A stretch of 64,000 bases of DNA from Heterobilharzia americana. Taxonomy: Eukaryota; Platyhelminthes; Trematoda; Strigeidida; Schistosomatidae. Positions 36,550 to 48,734 of the stretch are shown piece by piece (the stretch's first letter is position 1; every line of letters begins with the position of its first letter). The stretch lies in NCBI GenBank assembly GCA_944470555.2, contig OX104132.1, positions 12,471,755 to 12,535,754 on the forward strand. Direction: 5' to 3'. The notes below the pieces were generated by a model that worked only from the letters and a program-made list of their open reading frames with translations, was not told the origin of the DNA and did not search any database. Position numbers and translations under genes: made by a program.

Positions 36550-36808
36550 TGAAAAGCATTGACGCCAAAATAGATTTTGACAATCCCTTCACTTGTGTTA
36601 AAGCTGCTCAAGAACGACTGGACCACTTGAGGGATCGCCAGTTAAGTCGGCGTCGAATACTTCTTCGTCATTTACTCAGGGATAGCTCGTTTTTATCTAA
36701 ATTAGATAACCGCAACCATCGTAATCTAACTCTGGAAACAGTACTTGGTCATCGCAGGCCACTTCATCTACAATACGATGAAAACGTCCACAAAAAACGG
36801 GCGATTTT
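36549..36808 (+). CDS. METTL14: METTL14, exon 1 (N-terminal helix region)
   Basis: The start is ATG at 36549 (MKSIDAKIDFDN...), the first in-frame ATG after the acceptor. A charged helical stretch, QERLDHLRDRQLSRRRILLRHLL, resembles the N-terminal helix of METTL14 orthologues (R-L-x-E-I-R-E-R-Q-x-L-R-R-x-L-L). The donor is TTTT|GTGAGT with two bases left over; exon 2 supplies one base to make Leu. METTL14 is the RNA-binding, catalytically inactive subunit of the nuclear METTL3-METTL14 complex that writes N6-methyladenosine on mRNA. With exon 2 this N-terminal part is about 191 residues, roughly 80 longer than in vertebrates. Confidence 0.82.
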
Positions 36809-37520
36809 GTGAGTTGTATTGATGCTAAATTCCTATATGGCAGTTTCGTAGTCCGCCTGTATTTTTAAGTTTCTTTTGTTTTTGATAGTTAGTGTTTTCT
36901 TTACGTATCTCAAGACAGCTTAACCTGTTTATTGAATTTAATATAGCCACAACAGAATTTAACTAGTAGACGCTCTGTGTAGGGATCGGATTTGTTGCCT
37001 GCACATGCGTTCATCACTTGTTATCTCAGTGTTTTTGACCTTGTGGCTTTTAGTGTATTGCCAGGAGTTGTATTGTCACCAAACTTTGGGGTGTCATGCT
37101 GAAACAATTGCGAAACGATTATTGGATTATTTAGTGGTCTTTACTCAGATAATATGTTACTTGGTGGAGAAGACGCTTCTGTGATATGGTAGTCGAATAT
37201 GAACTGTTTAGCTGCTAAAATGGTAAACAACAACAAACTCAAACGTACACAATATTTATAGCTTTTTGATGCACTTATAAGTCAACAAGGTGAAGTAAAA
37301 TTGTGTGAGATAAAGCGAAGTAATATCGTAGTGCGTGAATACCACTTATCATGCACAAGATTTTCTGGGGGAATAGTCGTCTTCCCCTACACAGCGTTAC
37401 TTTGTTCTTCATTCATCTCCGACTTATATTTGCTAAGGTTATTGCGTTTGCTATTGATAGATTTCAAGGCAACGATTAAGAATAGCATTCAGAAGCCTGA
37501 CCTATTCCCGTAATCGCTTC
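36809..37520. other. METTL14 intron 1, left part
   Basis: AT-rich intron sequence without recognisable features. Confidence 0.5.
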
Positions 37521-37524
37521 TGTA

Positions 37525-38950
37525 TTATTATTATTATTTGTCCCTTGGGTTCCTAGTGGAACATAGGGCTTCAGTAGCACGTCTCCATTTCATCCTGTTC
37601 TCTGAGATCTTTTGAACCTGGTTCCACAACAGCCCACAAGCTTTCATTTCCTCCTCGCACGACCTCCGCCATGTCACCCTCGGACGTCCAACTCGTCGCT
37701 TCCCATGGGGATTCCACTTGAGTAACTGGCCTGACGCGTGATGTCCTCAGTCGGCCTTCTCACTGTATGCCCAATCCATCTCCACTTCCTCCTGCATATT
37801 TGTTGCGTGATAGGTTCTTGGTTGGTTCGTTCCCAGAGCTCCTTGTTGCTTATTCTTTCTGGCCATCTGATCTTCAGTAACGAGCGTAAGCAGTTGTTGA
37901 TGAATGTCTGTAGTTTATTGGAAATGCCTTTCGTAACGCGCCAAGTCTCTGAGCCATACAAGAGCACTGACTTGACGTTGGTGTTGAAAATCCGGATCTT
38001 GTTCCGCATGCTGAGTGCAGAAGATCTCCACACTGGTTTCAGGCTAATGAACGCCTGTCTTGCTTTTCCGATTCTGACTTTGACATCCTCGTCTGTCCCG
38101 CCACCTGTAGTTGAAACAGTGCTTCCCAGATAGGTGAAGGAGGTTACTTCCTTTAAGTTTCTCCCGTTGATGGTGACTGGAGTTTGCTGTTGTTGTTGAT
38201 GGTGGTGGTGCTGTATCTTCATCACCTCTGTCTTCTCTATATTCACTTGAAGTCCCGTCTTCGCTGCCTCTTCTATCAACTTGTTAGTTTTTGCCTGCAG
38301 ATCTTCAAGTTTATGTGACATTAGGCACAAGTCATCAATGGCGAAATCCAAGTCTTCTAGGTTCTTTTCTGCCGTCCAGCGTATCCCCCTCTTCTCACTC
38401 CCCACTGTTTGCTGCATGATCCAGCCCACCACAATCAGGAATATCATGGGGGATAGTAGGCAACCTTGTTTCACTCCTGTCTTCACTTCAAAAGCATCAC
38501 TGAGCTTCCCATTGTGAATTACTTGGCATGTGGCATCTTCATATAGTTGGATGAGGCGGATAAAGGTTTGCAGTACTCCGTAGTAGTGAAGCAGTTTCCA
38601 AATTACTTGTCGGTCGACGCTGTCAAAGGCCTTCTCAAAGTCGATGAAATTGAGGTAGAGAGCTGATTGCCATTCTATGCTCTGTTCTATGATGATGCGA
38701 AGCGTTGCAATTTGGTCTGCACATGATTTGTACTTCCTGAAGCCTGCCTGTTCCGGTCGCAGTTTTGAATCCAGTGCGTCTTTAAGCCTCTCCAGGATGA
38801 TGCGGCTTAATATTTTACTTGGGGTGGACAGGAGAGTGATTCCGCGCCAGTTCTTGCAAGCACTGAGGTCTCCTTTCTTCGGCAGTTTGACGAGGTAACC
38901 CTTCTTCCAATCGTCAGGTACCTTCTCTTCAATCGCTTCTGTAGAGGTTC
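37525..38950 (-). mobile_element. RTE-like LINE with long open RT frame
   Basis: This copy in METTL14 intron 1 has the family 3' terminus and TAATAATAATA tail at 37525-37620. Upstream on the minus strand an RT frame appears uninterrupted from about 38940 to 37674 (roughly 420 codons). It contains [100 protein letters not shown] and [14 protein letters not shown]. The endonuclease half is missing (5' truncation). The catalytic box reads F-A-I-D-D, with an extra codon. An in-frame codon loss also occurs in LIQ.LYEDA (38560 region). Little decay implies a recent insertion. Confidence 0.85.
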
Positions 38951-39495
38951 TTATTCAGTTTCCTCCTTAGTAAATTGACCATTAGAGCGTGCTTCTCTTC
39001 CTTCAGGTATTTTTTCCAAGTTAATTACTCCATGACAAAACTGGTTATGTAAGGCAATGAAGAGTAACAACTCTAAACTAACTTACTAATTCACCTTGAA
39101 TAATCAGTCAATGGGACTAAAGAATGGAGTGATGAATATAGATTGAAAGGGATCTTGACCATATATGAACTTTTTGATCTTCAGTATCCAGGTGATATCG
39201 TTTTAGTTTGTGACAACAGACAAACTACTGAAGTTGCACTTAGTCGGTTGGCGATCAACGCTTATAGATATGATATGTACTGTCCACCATCAAGTGTAAA
39301 ATAATTTTATGAGTTTAAGTAAGGCATCTACTTGTACTAGCTCGTGAAATTAAACCGTTGGAAATAGTCGAGGGGTTTCTGCATTCGGTAGTTGTAAAAG
39401 TGGTAACGGACGTGGAGTGAAACTTCTAATTTTATTCTGAAGTTGAGAAGACTTATCCTAATGTAGGTTACCGTCGATACCGTTATGATGTAATC
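38951..39495. other. METTL14 intron 1, between two LINEs
   Basis: No recognisable coding or repeat features. Confidence 0.45.
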
Positions 39496-39499
39496 CTGA

Positions 39500-41850
39500 C
39501 TGCAAACAGTTAAACGAAACCAACGTAGAACCTTGCACGCAAGTGCAGATGTTCAAATTGATACAACACAGCAGCATGTAAGGAATAAGTCGACATAGAA
39601 AGATAGATCAAAATAGAAGAATGTATACGGGAGAAGAATTTGAAAATAAAGGGTAGTGGGAATGTTCAAGCTTAGAAGACACCAAAGAGTGAATACATCT
39701 GCACCACTTTGACCGACTTTCATCCAAGTCACTAAGGGTTCTCCAGCCATTGATTCCTATGGTCTCTAGGACACTAACCAGGTGGTTTACACCTCCCTAC
39801 ACGTCTCAAACCAACAATTTAAGACTTCATGGACTGGTATTGCGTCTTGGTCTGTCCACCCTGAGCCATTTTCCAACCTAGTCCAAATTCTTCTGGTATT
39901 GGACTTCGAGGTAGGACATGACTTGGCGTGCGCAATACATTTCGAAGCCATCTCAGTCGCAGCCTCATCGACCGAGTTTCCTTCCTTGCATAGTACCTCT
40001 CACGTGACCTTGAAACTGCTTGCTAGCGTGTTGATTCCACCATATACAAGGGTTGTTTCAAAGGCACCTTTGGTTAGGACCTGTAATCTCTTCATATCTA
40101 CTTGTAACGGTTATATCTCACAGCCGTATAGCAGAACAGACTGCACCGCAGTATACTCGTCCTTTAACAGGTATTTAGACATCTCTCCGGTGCGTGAGTT
40201 GGCCAATGTCAAACGGTCCTGTACCTGAACTGAGATTACATCAACAAATAACGCGTTCAGGCTTAAGCAACTCCCAGAGTAAGTGAAGTGGCGGACGCAT
40301 TCTACAACTTCATTCCTTATCCTTAGACTGGAAGTAGTTGCAGACCATTCTTGTATCAGCATCTTACATCTGACAGGTGCGAAACATATGCCAAACATAC
40401 TGAGATTTCCACTCAACGTGTTCATAAGGTTGCGTTTTGTCAGCGTCTTCACCAGCAGGACAATATTGTCTGCATACTCCAAGTCAACCTGATAACCTCC
40501 AAGTAGTAGGTCAATCCATCTGAAGTCAGGCGTACCTAAGGTTATTTCCACTAGTGCGTCTATGATGAAGTTACATAGGGACGGTGACAGTGGATAACCC
40601 TGGCGGACACCACTAGTTGTCATCAGTTCTGGTAATAACTCTCCACAAGCCCTCATATGACTGCTTGAGTTTGAGTAGAGAACTTTGATTAGCGTCACAT
40701 ACCCGCCACTCCCTTCACTGTCTGACACTACCACAGCACCTCATGGTAAACAGGGTCAAGTGCCGCCTTCAGATCAAGAAATATTACAAGTGCCGGCCAC
40801 TGGTAAGTGTACCTATGTTTCAGAACTCGTCAAAGGGTGAATATTCAGTCGATGCACCCTGGTTCAGGTCTGAAATCTGCCTGGTTTTCTTTAGATGTAA
40901 ACCTTCAGCGACTGAGGTATCTTGAACGTGTGTTGCGCATGCCAAACCACTTCCTATTTCGAAGTTCAGTGCTAGGAGAAAGTCACAATGACACAGTTTC
41001 ATTCACTCTTTTTCATCTTCTAAGCCTGAAAGTTCCACCAACCTTCAATTTCAAATTTTTCTCCTTTCGTATACATTTGTCTACTTTGTTATCAGTCTTT
41101 CTATGCCCATTCATTCGTTGCATGCTGCTGTAAACTGTAGAAATTTGAACCGATACACTTGTGTGCCAGGTTCTACGTTGATTTCGTATATGTCTTCAGT
41201 TTTCTCGAGTTTGCTGTTCTTGTGCTGCAGCTAGGCGTGGGATAATTAGGGACCCTAGGATTTTGTTCACTGTCGGTAAAACTGATTCCCTCTTAGTTGT
41301 CACAAGACCTCTGTTTTCTTACACACTGAGGTGACCAGTGAAGCAGACCGGTCTGATGAGAATACTGCTGATTCACATACACTATCTAGTACCTCCGTTA
41401 CTGTAGTGAGTAATGTTCTACATCCATCCTTATAAACTTCTGGTGGCGAACCGTCAAGCTTTAGTTCTTTGATTCATTTCAGGTTTGAAAAAGCCTTCTC
41501 AACTTCGAGTGGAGTTGGAAGACCAACATCTAAATCCCATTCAGGTTCAGGCTAAATGCTGGGCAACTGAAGCGTTACTGAGGGCCATTTGAACTGTACT
41601 TCAAGTGTTCCCCCCATTATTCTAGCCGTCTATCCTTAGAGGTTACTAGGGTGTCATCGTTGTCCGTGATGGTTTCATTCACCATCGTTTTCTTGCTGGT
41701 TTTTTAATAAGCTTCAATAATGACGACATCTCCATCTCTCTCGATTTCGCCACCCGCCACTGCTCACGATTTTCGTGAAGGCCGTAAAAGGTGTATAACT
41801 TTCCTATACAAGCAATTCTCTTACTTAGAAACCTGGCCTCTCTGGCTGAC
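39500..41850 (-). mobile_element. Second LINE family (B), decayed copy 1
   Basis: The minus strand carries a non-LTR RT distinct from the RTE-like family. From 5' to 3' there is a decayed finger region near 41700-41400 (ETITDNDDTLVTSKDRR, EVEKAF-like), then an open block 40734-40111 with LIKVLYSNSSS, TSGVRQGYPLSPSLCNFIIDALVEITL, VDLEYADNIVLL, SLSMFGICFAPVRCKMLIQEWSA and VQSVLLYGCE, then HFTYSGS..., and an end with WLE.L.D-like residues near 39750. The catalytic YADD is YADN. The 3' flank at 39500-39730 matches that of copy 2 (47580-47750). It lies in METTL14 intron 1, antisense to the gene. Confidence 0.78.
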
Positions 41851-44800
41851 GATATCTTATGTCTGTATCTTCAGTCACTGATGTCTCCATAAGACTGGAC
41901 ACGTACATTGTAAACACTAAGTATATAATTCTGAAGTGAGGCGGCATGGCTGAGATTGTCACTGATTAAGTGAAATAACTTTCCAACACCGACTTCAGTG
42001 ACCTAAATATGTGTTACGAATATTATCCGAGCAGCTTGCACGCTGTTCACTGTTCGGTTTAGTTCAAGGAAACGGAGTTCCTATAGCAAAATTTTATCGT
42101 AAAATTGCATAGTCAACTCTGGTTTGGGCAATCATACTCTAAATACTGAATCTGAGGGTTCGGACCCTGTTCTGGTACCTTGCTGTAATTATCAGCTGTC
42201 ATACGAAAGGTGCCGCTTACGGCGTGGCTTGTGGATGTACTTATCGATAATTCACTGAAATCTGCGGTGGTCTCTTGTTTCTACGGAAAGCACTTGTGAC
42301 TTGATAAATTTGCTGCTCTTATATTCACATACATAAGAATTTTCAATTAATTTTTCTCGTTTTTATCTGAATTTTTCTGCATACATAGTACACATAATTT
42401 ACAGGTACATTATACACAAGAAACTTTGGTGCATGGCGAAACAGGAATCTCCTGACCTTTCAATATCGTTTATACTGAGTAGCGGATGATTTATGCAGCA
42501 ACTTGAACTGCAGAGGTGGGGTAGATGCACTCAGATGAAGAGTAGATATAGAATTGAATACCTTTTTCAACTCTATTTCATATTACCGTATCTTTAGTGA
42601 TTCGCAGGGAATTTACAGAGAGCTACCTACTGCTTTCGACTTGTAATTAGCGTTCCTAAGAATTACTGTAGGTCCGCGTACAGCATAGTTTTCTAATCAA
42701 GAAGTCTTTACCTTGGTATCCGTTTCCACGACAATATCTGTCTGATCACAGTAATCATTTTTTGTAAGTTTTGTTGTGCTAACTATGTGAATTTATTTAT
42801 TTAGAGAGAAACAAACTAAGGTCATAAATAAGTGTAATCTTAAAGACTGTGTAATTCTTATTTTCCATAAAAGCGAGGAACTTTGACTATAAATTTTTCG
42901 TTATCATACATGTGTTGTTCATCAGCTTATATACTTGACTTCAAACATTCTCAGTCTCAAAGCACACTGCACCTAGTTTGGTTGAAGAGACGGTAGTATC
43001 AGGAGCTTTCACACATTAAGCGTATTTCATACCTTCGCATGGAAACATGTACCGGCTTTTGCTACATAGTAATCTTTGTGTATTTGTTTTGTAACGATAG
43101 CTTTCCCTCTAATCACTCATTTGAGAGAAGTCGCTGCCTAGATTGAGAAATATATATTTCATGTAGATTGGATTCAATATGTTACTTACCTAATGGTATA
43201 TGTATTTGCAGTTAGCGTGTTACTTAGCCTACTACGTTTGTTATTGCCATACAACACAGTAATGGGATAGGTCTAATCAGACAACTCAACGAGGCTCTGT
43301 ATTTCCTTTTTACGTCCGTCACTACGACCATTGACCTAGATTTTGCACTTCTGTAGAAGACCTAGGTAGCACTTAACAACTACCATGAACATGTTATTAA
43401 CTGGAGTGAGTCATAGAGCGAAATCGGTTCAAAAAACTAGAGTTTAACCTGGAACATTTTATAAGTTGGGCAATATTATGTTTGGGTGATGTATCACTTT
43501 AGTTTTCTGTCTACTGTTCACCCATTTTATCGTGGATATTCTTACTAACTATGTAATTCCTTAGGTTATTGATATACGTTCATGCTAGCTTTTCCAGTTT
43601 CATATACCAACTGAGTCACAAGATAGGTTTTGAAGAATCACTTCGTAGTTTAGCTGATTAAGCTTTCCCTTATCCTTGTGAAACACAGGTGCTGGCATTT
43701 TTCATCGTTTCACCTAATCGCCATTTCAAACCTGTTTATGTTCTTAAATTCTCAGTGTGATGAATTTCATTTTTCTCCATAGAGAGAAGAGGTTAAGTGG
43801 CTCAATAAACTTCGAAACCACAAACTGGAATCTTCCAATCCTAAAGCATGTATTTTATGCAATAACTGATTTCTTACATTCATCTTATCTAAGACTTGAA
43901 GAAGGCAAATGAACTATTCATCATGACTTGTGGGCTGTTTACTAAATTAATTTCTTGATCCTTAAGTCGTGTTGAAACACATATTTGGGATGTTATTTCT
44001 GTCCATTTTTTGCTTGTTACTTTCAATCTTTTAAATACTTATCTGAAATCTGTAGGAAATAGAGTATATTCGAATGTTAGGGTGCACAATTACCTTGAAA
44101 ATTTTCAGTTCTAATCAGCATAACTCCTTGTTTGTTTGTTTTATACCCAGTAGTGATATCAAAATCAGGATGGCTGTTTTGTTTGATTTTAGAAACACTA
44201 ATTATTTTTCACCAAAGCGGTAAAAAGACAATTTATCTGGTGTATTCTCTGGGAATACTTTGAACTGCTTGACCATATGCTCGGTTGTGATAGATGTCTA
44301 TCTGAAAAGTTAACAGGTGTGAAAATGTGAAACAATAAAGTGAGAATAAGAAGTTGAAACCAAAAGTAATGGTGAAAATCAATAGTGCAAAACCAATATT
44401 GTATTGACCTTGCTTTGTAACCAAATTTAATAAGCTTTAGTATAGAAATGACTGTTTAGGTGGCCCAAAACTGTGAATAGATAGGGCCTAGCCGAAAATA
44501 GCAATGTCTCCAGCAGGTTTTGTATGTTAAAAATGTGTAGAAACACCAATCTTATAGTCCGTCTCAACAATGTGTCTTGATATCACTGAGCTCAATACCT
44601 GTCACCAACGTCGATGAAATCATCTGGTGAGACCTGTTTCTGATACTGCTTTGAAATATGCACTGTTGCTCTTAATTGGACAAGTCTATGAATCCTCCTT
44701 ATACTAGTATGACCAAACGTACATTCAATCTGATAAATACAATGAAATTTGATGGTATTGTTCACAATTAAGAGTCTGTAAGGTAAACAAACCTAACCCT

Positions 44801-46306
44801 TCTCACTAACATGACTTTGGCTGTGTAATACACCCTTTTGATAGCTTAATGACCATGCCATGAGATTGATTTATCTGTGAAACCTTGATGAACATAGTTC
44901 TCTTCGGGTTAGAGTTAACAGTGTGTCTCAGTGTGTTTTAGCCGAAGTCAAAATGCAGTCAGGAACCACGTGCACATTTGTGCAGTAGGGCAATGATCCA
45001 CATCCGTTATGTTGAGGGATAGCGATACTACCCGACTGACCATACCTCGATAGGTGGAGTGGGGTTCGAACCCATGACCCACTAGTTGAAAGTCAACTGC
45101 CTGAACTAGTGAACTACATTTTATCATTTGAGTAATTAAATTACGAAACGAGTAATAATAAGACTGAGAAGTGATGGTAAAATCAAAGTCTGTTAGACTG
45201 GGCACTTTAAACCAGTGAGACATGGATTCGAATCACACTCCTTTATTGAGATCTAGACAATAAAGCAGCATCGTTTGCACTCACATAGTTTATAGCTCAA
45301 AAACGAGTACACAAACATCTGTGTGGTTAGTAAGTTCCACAATTATTACGAAGTAAAGTTAACGACAAGGTTATTAGACTGTATTCATTTACATGGGTGC
45401 GTATGTGTGTGCTATACATACCATCTCATTATTTAATTTCGCAGTAAATGTTGATTAAAGGCTTTGAGTATCCCTAGAAAGATCAAACTATAGCCGCTAA
45501 TCCTTGATTGTTTGAGTGGTATTGATTGGAGGATATACTGCTCAGAGTTCAGCAATGAGCTTTTGTTTTAGATTTGTCCAACTCTTTACAGAACCTTTTT
45601 TGACCTCATACTGTGTGTCTTCAATAATTGAAAATGCTATGATGGAGGTTTAGCTTGACGGTTTAGGTATTCGAATTTTCAAAACATGACCCTGGATCTA
45701 ATCCTTACCCACATTACTTCAACCTCAAGCTATAAAAAAATAAGTGTAGCTATAAGTCTAGTACATACATTGCATTTTTTTAATTTTTTAAGATGAAAAT
45801 TGTAATTTCCGTAGGCATACGTTTTGAAAATCTGCATCAGACTTTTTACGGTTAGTAATTTACTTAATTCAGTCACACTTCATAGCTAATTGACTACTTA
45901 ATGGATCACTTAACATTCCTTTATTCCAAAGATGTTTTTGTGAAAGTGAAACGAAGCTTTAAAACCTATCTAAATCCAATTGCGAAATCTACGCTTTTAT
46001 TTCACATTTGTTCCAGAGAAATTTGGTGATACGTTTATCTTTGGTAGTATTTAATTTTATTTCATAAGTCATAAGTGACGTGGATAGCCTACCCTTAATT
46101 TTGCAACAGTTTCTTGTCCTTAAACATGATCGGATGGATCGCGTTTTCGGCTTCTGTTCAATATGCTGTTGAAATGTATGACAACTTAAACTGATGCGGT
46201 CTTTGGGCATCAATCTATGTAGACAATTATTCGTATTCATATAGTGTGTTTCTATTCATATACATTTTGACTCGTCTCCTACTATGCCTATTTCTTTTTA
46301 TGACAG
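41851..46306. other. METTL14 intron 1, right part
   Basis: About 4.4 kb of AT-rich intron. The only recognised item is a tRNA-derived SINE head at 45030-45130. Open frames here are short and featureless. Confidence 0.5.
45030..45130 (-). repeat. tRNA-derived SINE head
   Basis: The minus strand shows TAGTTCACTAGTTCAGGCAG, an anticodon-arm-like GTTGACTTTCAAC, and box B GGTTCGAACCCC followed by ACTCCACCTATCGAGG. It is the best-preserved of three copies (others at 3640-3735 and 46930-47030). Confidence 0.55.
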
Positions 46307-46619
46307 ACCAGTCATTTCTCGCCTCAAAAGTCCAGTACTTAGCCTTAAGCTACGTCGTGCGATACAATCTTTCCTACAAGAATCCAGTACAACTAATCAT
46401 GATGATAATAAACAAATTGTTCAACAGTGGGATAAATTTAGTCTTGAAGTTGTGGGCGATAAACTCAGACAAACTTTGGCATCATGTTTATCAAAAAACA
46501 CAGACAATGGTAATCTGGGTGATAAAGCATCAAATGAAGACAGTACTGTCAGTAAAACAGAAGATCCTGGTGGTGATTTAGTTATCAGAACATACAATGG
46601 GTCAGCTGCCTTCCTTAAG
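46307..46619 (+). CDS. METTL14: METTL14, exon 2
   Basis: The acceptor is CTTTTTATGACAG|A and the donor CTTAAG|GTAACG. The first base completes the Leu codon from exon 1; the last codon is complete (phase 0). It encodes a variable polar linker (residues 87-191) ending AAFLK, matching the conserved F-L-K that immediately precedes the G-T-Q-S block of the methyltransferase fold. The linker is Ser/Asn/Asp-rich and lower in conservation than later exons. Confidence 0.88.
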
Positions 46620-46929
46620 GTAACGTCTTTTTGCACTTCATACGACAAATGTGTTCTTTCCCTAAGTTATTTTGCAGCACATTTAAAATGCAAACTAAAC
46701 TCAAAGTAGTAAATTGAGAACTGTTTTATGAACAAGTTTGTGCCGGTCAACCAGATTCTAAAAATCGGCTATTTTTGCCTTTGATATAAAATATAGTGGT
46801 ACTTACCAACAAATTTTGACTTATTAAACCTTAAATAATCTTTCATATATATGCTTTGGTATTTAAATGTATCAACATACCATGAACCCTTTTGTGTCGA
46901 AGGCAATTAGCCACATATATTGTCTGTGG

Positions 46930-47030
46930 GCTACCTGACTGCTCAGAGCCCGGTAAGTAGAGCGTGGTTCAAATTTGCGACCCACTATTTGCACTCCGAT
47001 TACCTATAGAAGTAAACCACGTCATGGTTT
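46930..47030 (-). repeat. Decayed tRNA-derived SINE head
   Basis: This is a weak third copy of the 45030/3640 family: GTGGGTCGCAAATTTGAACCACGCTCTACTTACCG on the minus strand preserves the order of the T arm and the following CTC(C/T)AC block. Box B is degraded. Confidence 0.4.
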
Positions 47031-47579
47031 TTCGGTTTGTGGATAACCGTCTCAGATTTCAGGAATAGTTTATGGCTTACAAGATTATCTTATCACTGTA
47101 CAATGAGAGCAGCATGTATGATATCGGGAATTGAGTTACTTCTTTTTTTGCATCAGATTCAACCAAAATATCTACCATTAGTAGTAAAATGTCCAATTCG
47201 CGGTAGAACCTAAAAGTGGTTATAAGTTTTATTTTGAAGCTGCCAGTGCATATTGCTGAGGAAGTCCTGGAGTAGATTAAAAAACTCTGTTCACTTGACA
47301 TATATATCTATTATTTAGTACTAAGTATTTTAAGATATTCAGTGGAAGATCTTTTACGCCGTTTCTGTGTGTTTGTTCCTACCACCAACGAGTCGCTTCG
47401 AATATCTTATGAAATGTTTATCATCGTCTCTGCGATTTCAAGTCCTGTTAGGAAATTTTATTGGTTGTCAGTTGTGCTGCAATAATAACATATTTTTCTT
47501 ACAATTTGAAGTACTTATTGAACTTCCTCTGTTCTCATTTCATTGCTAATTTAACCGAAATCGTTAACTAGAAAGATAG

Positions 47580-48480
47580 ACAAACAGAATCAACATAGAT
47601 CCTCGCACTTAAGTGCATCGGCCCAATTTGCCACACTTCTCAGTAGTAGACAAAGTTTTGTGAGACAATAAGCAGTTTTAAGTTAGATGTAAGTGCGAAT
47701 ATTCAGACTTAAGAAGACGTCAATGATTGAGTACATCTGCGTTACTTCGACTGATTTTCAGCCATGTCACCAAGAGTCTTTAACCACTGGTTTCTATCGT
47801 CTTGGGGACCCCAGACAGGTAGTTTGCACTTCTCTACGCGGCTCAGACGGATAGTAGGAGACTTCATCAACTGTTGCCATGTCTTGATCTGAGTCTTCTT
47901 CCGACCTAATCCAGCTTCCCCTAGTAGGGCTCGTCGAGATGAGTGGTGACTTGGCATACGTAACACATTTCCAAGCCACCTCAACCGATGAAGGTTCGCA
48001 ACCTCATTGATTGGCTTCTTTCCCTAGAACCCTTTGTCTGACCTCAACATTGCTCACGTGGTGATTCCATAATACACGAGTAATGCTGCGAAGACACCTG
48101 TGATTGGAAACCTGCGACTGTTTCATGTCTTCTACATTTAATGACCACGTCTCAGCTGTATGACAGGACAGAACGAACTGCAGTGCAGTATGTTCGTCCT
48201 TTGGTAGATGGTTGTATGTCTCACCAGTCGGCAGCACACATGACAGTTCGGCAAATGCCAAACGGGCCTTCTGTATCCGGTCTGAGATTCTGTCAGCAAC
48301 TACTCCGTTCGGGCTGATGAAACTTCTTTATCACTAAACTGGGAATAGTTACAGACCAGTCCTGAAGCATCATGTTCCATTTGACAAGGGCGAAACGCAT
48401 GCCAAACATGCTCAGATTTCTGCTCAATGCGCCTAAAAGACCGTTTACTAGAAACCTTACATGACGCGATTTATCTTAAA
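47580..48480 (-). mobile_element. Second LINE family (B), decayed copy 2
   Basis: On the minus strand fragments read ALSRNLSMFGMRFA (48440-48390), then TYNHLPKDEHTALQFVLSC, HHVSNVEVRQRVLG, RWLGNVLRMPSH, and DDRNQWLKTLGDMA (47820-47765). These are the ordered C-terminal landmarks of the same family as 39500-41850. It lacks the RT catalytic part and is broken by stops and frameshifts. It lies in METTL14 intron 2, antisense. Confidence 0.78.
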
Positions 48481-48646
48481 CCAGTGCACTATTGTGTCAA
48501 ATTTCACGTTGTTACAGTCAACTAGATATTGTAGGGCTATATGTGAAATATAAATTAAACTATAATTCTGATACTTAAAGTTTTATTTCCACTCAAATAA
48601 CTCACAGAGTATAATGCTTCACGTAATTACTTCTTTTTTTCGATAG

Positions 48647-48734
48647 GGAACTCAAAGTGCTAATCCACATAATGACTATTGTCAGCACTTTGTAGATACT
48701 GGTGAACGTCCACAAAATTTCATACGTGATACGG
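48647..48734 (+). CDS. METTL14: METTL14, exon 3
   Basis: The acceptor is TTTTTTTCGATAG|GG and the donor ACGG|GTATGT. It encodes [19 protein letters not shown] then [10 protein letters not shown] plus one base. This is the highly conserved entry into the METTL14 MT-A70 domain. The leftover G joins GT of exon 4 to form Gly. Confidence 0.96.

Noticed and set aside
37738..38133. 131-codon plus-strand frame
   Set aside because: Antisense shadow of the well-supported LINE RT frame on the minus strand.
39782..40228. 148-codon plus-strand open frame
   Set aside because: It lies opposite LINE family B, whose RT motifs are clearly on the minus strand.
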